Source: Trifolium pratense (lineage: Eukaryota; Streptophyta; Magnoliopsida; Fabales; Fabaceae). Taken from it: DNA of 64,000 bases. A program made the position numbers and the translations under genes. Positions 59,330-64,000 of this stretch are shown one piece after another. The stretch is from positions 25,048,001-25,112,000 of the forward strand of contig NC_060060.1 in NCBI RefSeq assembly GCF_020283565.1, given 5' to 3'. A model generated the notes under the pieces. It was not told the DNA's origin. It made no database searches and saw only the letters and a program-made list of their open reading frames with translations. The number at the start of each line of letters is the position of its first letter. The first letter of the stretch is position 1.

Positions 59330-60326
59330 TAGGGGTGTGCAAAAAATCCAAGTAACCTTAACCAAATCACTAACCAAACCATATCCAAAATTAATAACCA
59401 AATCCATTTTAAAAAAAAACCACACCAATCCAATACAAAAAAACCAATTCTAAACCATATCCAATTTTTTATAATTGGTTTAAAATTGGTTTTTAAATTG
59501 AGGCCCAATAAGGAAAAAGCCCAATAGTTTCTTTTTTAAAAAAAAACAAATTTTCCAAATTCAATTAATTATATAATTTAATAAATAAATAATTAATAAG
59601 GTGGTGGAGGAATTGGTCAACGTGGCGGTCAACGCCGGACCACCGGAGCTCCGGCGGCGGACGGCGATTTTCCGGTGACCTCCGGCGAACTTCCGGTGAC
59701 CGGCGCGGTGGTTGGCGGCGCTCCGGCGGCCGGCCACCGTCAACCACCCTTTAATATTTAATTATTTTTTATTTAACAAAATTTATTTATTTTAAAAATA
59801 ATTATAAAAAACAGATTTTTGATGGTTTTATTTTTTAAAAAAATCTATATTTTAATTATTTTGGGCTTAAAAAAATCTGTTTTGTTGGGCTTAGTTTGAA
59901 ATATGTTTGGGCTTAGAAAAAAAAAATTTATGAATTGATTATAAACCAATAATTCATAAAATTAAAGAAAAATTATGTTTTTTTTATAAACAATAATTAT
60001 TAAATATGTTCTTTTAATCAATTAAACAAAAAAAAATTGGCTTAATTATTGTAAAAAAAAAAGTTTAAATATATAGGAATTAAAAGTTATAATAATGCAT
60101 TTTTTAAAAAAATAAAAAATAAAATAAAATTTAAGATGAATCGGTTATAAATAAGTAACCTATTTTTTATTATAAACCGGTTATAAATTAGTTTCGAACC
60201 GATTATAAACCATATCCAAATTAGTTTTGCAAAATAACCAATTTTTCATTAAAATGGTTTTGGTTCTAAACCAAAACCATAAATATGGTTTGGTGTGGTG
60301 TAGTTTTTAAACCACGCACACCCCTA
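59330..60326. mobile_element. hAT-like non-autonomous element, 997 bp, with GC-rich core
   Basis: Starts TAGGGGTGTGCA and ends GCACACCCCTA, with a perfect 8-bp duplication ATTATGAT (59322-59329 and 60327-60334). Arms are rich in 'aaccaaaccatat' and 'aaaccaatt' pieces. A strongly GC-rich block of about 150 bp (59600-59750, many 'ccggcg' and 'ccggtgacc') contrasts with the AT-rich remainder and could be captured gene DNA. The two overlapping 60-codon - frames there are repeat-derived and not called. Confidence 0.9.
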
Positions 60327-60369
60327 ATTATGATGAATCCCATAGAATGTCACCACATAACTAAGCCAT

Positions 60370-60456
60370 TAGGTTTGGTCTGGAGATAAGAGATTTGGAT
60401 AGTATGCCAGAGGTATTGGGTACGATCCTCCCAACTCATCGTAAAAAAAAAAAAAA
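60370..60456 (+). mobile_element. SINE-like remnant with A-tail
   Basis: 'gagatttggatag' followed by a B-box-like 'gggtacgatcctcc' and then an A-run (60441-60456). It looks like the 3' part of a tRNA-derived SINE. No A box or target duplication is secure. Confidence 0.35.
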
Positions 60457-61718
60457 ATCACCACAGACTAACTATAACTAAAGTGAATAGCCTGGATTTT
60501 GAGACCAAGACCTTTACATAAACAAACAAAACATAAACGCTCGGCCACCAGATCTATATTAATCCTTTTTTTTTTCCAGTTTCTTCAACTTGTGTTTTTT
60601 TTTACAACATTAATTTTTCTTTACTAATTTTTACAACATTAATTGCTACTTTGTCATTATGATTAATTTTTCGAATTTTTTCACCACCAGTATTCGGCCA
60701 ACTGGACCGTCTAATCTGGTATTGATACAACTCTGGTATCAAGTGGTTTCCGATCAAGTTCAACGTCAATCACCACTAAAACAATTAACGATTGATCAAT
60801 TTTTTTCTTCAAAATCTTAACAAATCGATAAAGTAAATTTGAAATCTTAAAAAATATGTGATAGAAATTCATTACAATCCTACATAAAGAATCTTGATTC
60901 TAAAAAACCTTTTAAAAAATCTTTAGAAATCTCACAAAGTCAATATAATCTCACAAAATCTTTTAAAATCTTCAAGATTTATTTTACTAAGATGTTCTTT
61001 CAAAATCTCTGTTTGGATTGATGAAATATAATGGAATAGAGCGGACCGGAATATAGTGAAGTGGAACGGAATGTAATAAATCTTCCATTCCATTATTTTG
61101 ATATTAAAAAAAATAAAATTCAAAATAAATGGTGATATTAGATGAAATTTATTCCATCGTATTCCATTTCATTATTATTGTTCGGGTGAACAGTTAAAGA
61201 GGATTATATATTTGATTAAATAGAGATATAATTTTACCTAAGTTTGGACCAAGAAAAGTCCATTAGGTTTACAAAGATTATGAAGTGCTATTTATAAGCC
61301 TTTGATTCCTTCTTCTCCAAGCTTAAACACCTTATTTTTCGGCCACCACTCTCTCCGTCGTGCTGACGTGGGTGTCGGGGCGATTTCTTCTTCTACTACT
61401 CCAAGCTATGGCAGATCGTGGGAACGACAATGGTGGTCCTCTTTTCTGTGATGTGCAGCGGTAGTGGATCGTGGGGGTGATAGATATTTTGGTTCTTCTT
61501 CCTTTGGAGTATATGCCGTCTTTACTTGTTGCTTTCCCACCTTCGAGTATTTTGAATCACATGAGTCTGAATCTATTCAGCTTCTAGCACCTGGGTCGTG
61601 TCAAATATACGTTAGATCTATACTCAGTCCAATTATCTTACAAATCCAAACGACAAAATATTATTCTACTCCATCGCGTCTCATTTCATTTCATCTCATC
61701 TCATCGATACAAAATAGC
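60457..61718. other. Intergenic, no supported gene
   Basis: AT-rich DNA. A 96-codon frame (61464-61754) lacks any motif and runs into repeat sequence, so it is not called. Confidence 0.45.
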
Positions 61719-62806
61719 CTAAGTGCCTGTTTGGTTCACGTTCACAGGCACTAGATTCACGTTTCTTTCATTAAACGTGATTTTAAAGCCTTACAAAGTT
61801 GTTTGGGTGTTTTGTGAGAAACCAATTATATGGACTAGAATGGATTCTAAGTGAAGCAGCAATTCATAGCTTTTGCGTCATAAGCAAATCGATTCTACCC
61901 AATTGTATATGTCACAATATGTGTATTCCACAACTGCCCTTTATTATCCTCTTGTAAAATTTTCTTTGGGGAATATATTTAACGTCAATCTTATTTTTAA
62001 CAAAGTATATTTTTACTAATAAAAATCAACCAAATAAAAAAGATATTTTGATGAATAGTAATACCAATTTAACAAAGTGTATTTTTGCACCTTATCTTCC
62101 TATTATTCATTCGTTTTAATCCACCGATAAATTTATATTTTTTACACACACTTATTTTTTGGATACATCTGCACATGCTTTTTCTTTTCAATAAATTCAA
62201 TATATTATGTATATAAAAAATTAATATGTTATGTACCAAAAAATTTTATTTTTTACACACTTTTTTTTTGGATAGATTTGCAATTACTTTTTCTTTCCAA
62301 TAAATTTAATATATTATGTATAAAAAAATTAATATGTTATCTACAAAAAAAAAAAATTAAACAAACTTTAGTTTTTCAAATATACATTTTTTGTATATAT
62401 ATATATTTTGATAAATTAATATATAGCATTAATTAGTTTATTGAAAAAGATATGAGTAATTGACAAATGGTATAAGTGACGAATCGTATCTTTAAAACAT
62501 AAAAAAGAATGTTAAATAGAAACGTTAAATCCGACGTCAAAAAACACTTAAAAATAAACGGAGAAAGTATATAACATTTAATAATGCAATTTAAATATAT
62601 ATAAAACCCATTTTGGTAATTGCATATTCAAAAGCAATTTAACTTTAAGTTATCCAAACATCATGAGTTGATAAGAATCAATTTTACATGAATGTATCCA
62701 AACAAAAATCAATTATGTTCAACTCACTTTTAACTATAATCAATTCTGTCAAACTCAATTCTGCCAAACTCAATTCTATCCGCCGCATAACCAAAACACT
62801 AATTAA
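61719..62806. mobile_element. Possible MITE/non-autonomous DNA element, about 1.1 kb
   Basis: Left 'agtgcctgtttggtt' and right 'aaccaaaacact' are inverted and resemble ends of plant elements starting AGTG(T)TTGGTT. No clear target duplication was found. The inner 'caattctgNcaaactcaatt' repeats are typical of such elements. Confidence 0.4.
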
Positions 62807-62849
62807 GCATTTGTATTAGTACTATTTTACTTAATGACTAAGATTCGAG

Positions 62850-62905
62850 AGCACATGTGGTTAAACTACATTGGAGCCCACGCAGATAAGATTATAAATA
62901 CCTGA
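62850..62905 (+). promoter_or_regulatory. Core promoter of DUF2828 gene 2
   Basis: TATAAATA at 62893-62900, 118 bp before the ATG, with an upstream block 'tgtggttaaactacattgga' shared with gene 1. Confidence 0.75.
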
Positions 62906-63010
62906 ATCAAATCAACATAGGATCTCGCACTCGCACCCTACCTGCTCCCTCTTACTCTCAGTCAGGTCAGTCCAAATCTCCCCTTTTCATTTCATTTCTC
63001 ATCACTCACT

Positions 63011-64000
63011 ATGGCCCCCGCCGTCACTCTTGTTGGCCCACCTGAGATCTACACTCTCAAATCAACTCCAACTACTCAAACCACCGTCACCACCACCGCC
63101 GATGCTGCTGCTGCTGCTTCTGCTCCCACTGGCAACGCCTTCATTGACCAAATGGTGGCCAATTTCAATTCCTTTTCGACCATTGAAAATCCACCAATGG
63201 GATTAACAGAGAACATGTCACCAACATTTATCTCTACTGGTAACCCCTGTCTTGACTTTTTCTTCCATATTGTTCCTGACACTCCCTCTCAAAGACTCGT
63301 TGAGACACTCCAACTAGCTTGGTCGCAAAATCCACTAACCGCCCTCAAACTCGTCTGTAACCTCCGTGGTGTCCGCGGTACCGGCAAGTCTGATCGTGAA
63401 GGATTCTACGCTGCTGCTCTCTGGTTTCATCAACATCACCCCAAAACCCTAGCTTCCAATGTTCCTTCCCTTGCTGACTTTGGTTATTTCAAAGATCTCC
63501 CTGAAATCCTTTACCGTCTTCTAGAAGGTTCTTCAATTCGCAAAACACGGAAAGAAGAGTGGAAGAACCAAAGGAAATTGGGATCCAAAAACAAAAACAA
63601 CAAGCTTTCATCCTCATCAACCCCTTTTGGTGTTAGAAAAACAAATAAAAAACAGAGCCACAACAAAAATGACAACAAAGAGTGGAAAGGAACAGAGAAA
63701 GACTCTTTGATGACTGAAGAGGTGCTGGCCAGAGCTAAGGCTCAGAAAGAAACTGCTCACGCTTTGAAGGAAGAGAAGAGGATTGCTTTGGCTAAGAAGC
63801 TTGTTGAACGTTACACTACCGACCCCAATTTTAAGTTACTTCATGATTCTATCTCTGATCATTTTGCTGATTGCTTGAAGAAAGATCTTCAGTTTTTGAA
63901 ATCTGGGTCGCCCACAAAAATCAGTCTTGCTGCTAAATGGTGCCCGTCCATTGACTCTTCCTTTGATAGGTCAACACTTCTGTGTGAGAGCATTGCAAAG
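63011..64000 (+). CDS. DUF2828 (L728-like) protein 2, cut by window end
   Basis: Open for 330 codons from ATG 63011 to the window edge. It starts MAPAVTLVGPPEIYTLKST and is alignable throughout with the gene at 39045. Shared motifs include NPCLDFFFHIVPDTP, NLRGVRGTGKSDREGFY, DFGYFKDLPEILYRLLEG and AAKWCPSIDSSFDRSTLLCE. Differences: an alanine/threonine-rich insertion near residues 20-40, a longer linker before MGLTENMSP, and a longer N/K-rich stretch near 195-220. The C-terminal vWA-like half lies beyond the window. It is a tandem paralogue with its own promoter. Confidence 0.92.
   Translation, partial: MAPAVTLVGPPEIYTLKSTPTTQTTVTTTADAAAAASAPTGNAFIDQMVANFNSFSTIENPPMGLTENMSPTFISTGNPCLDFFFHIVPDTPSQRLVETLQLAWSQNPLTALKLVCNLRGVRGTGKSDREGFYAAALWFHQHHPKTLASNVPSLADFGYFKDLPEILYRLLEGSSIRKTRKEEWKNQRKLGSKNKNNKLSSSSTPFGVRKTNKKQSHNKNDNKEWKGTEKDSLMTEEVLARAKAQKETAHALKEEKRIALAKKLVERYTTDPNFKLLHDSISDHFADCLKKDLQFLKSGSPTKISLAAKWCPSIDSSFDRSTLLCESIAK

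Noticed and set aside
59561..59747. Arginine/proline-rich - frames in the hAT-like element
   Set aside because: Two overlapping frames of equal length over a GC-rich repeat; compositional artefact.

Overview
This is plant nuclear DNA: AT-rich, with introns, full of transposable elements, and with two clearly plant gene families. A legume close to Medicago or Trifolium is my inference from style and gene content, not proven. I see no rRNA gene, tRNA gene, CRISPR array or bacterial operon.

Host genes are few. (1) An 18-exon Ste20/Hippo-type protein kinase (24943-37278, + strand, 825 aa), matching plant SIK1/MAP4K in domain order and length. (2) A single-exon DUF2828 gene with a von Willebrand A-like domain (39045-40982). 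(3) A second DUF2828 copy (63011 to the window edge) that shares coding and promoter sequence with the first. About 22 kb of nested elements lies between the two DUF2828 copies.

The most notable object is a 12,512-bp Mutator-like element (12356-24867). It has matching terminal inverted repeats and a perfect 9-bp target duplication (TTGTTCGTC at 12347-12355 and 24868-24876). It carries two plant-mobile-domain (PMD) genes on +, two small diverged paralogous proteins on -, and on - a spliced gene that joins a FAR1-type/MULE transposase to a C-terminal OTU cysteine protease. Five clusters of short palindromes (TTCGGT-N6 to 8-ACCGAA) lie at the boundaries between these genes, and one cluster is a 109-bp tandem array. 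A TIR-like sequence inside the element (about 20592) suggests a 4.3-kb transposase core that grew into a larger cargo-bearing element. The element sits 66 nt upstream of the kinase start codon and separates that gene from what looks like its original promoter.

Other layout: 3763-6974 is a 5'-truncated LINE with a target duplication, split by a 1.68-kb CACTA element. hAT-like non-autonomous elements with 8-bp target duplications lie at 8333-8585, 9578-10139, 46467-47095 and 59330-60326. Kinase introns hold a Stowaway-like MITE, another MITE and a Ty3/gypsy relic. A segment at 44467-51166 is repeated at 57317-59237; each copy carries a captured pectinesterase exon. The second copy is an exact empty site for two LINEs that entered the first copy (46147-50929 and 51167-56924), one of which was itself hit by a hAT-like MITE.
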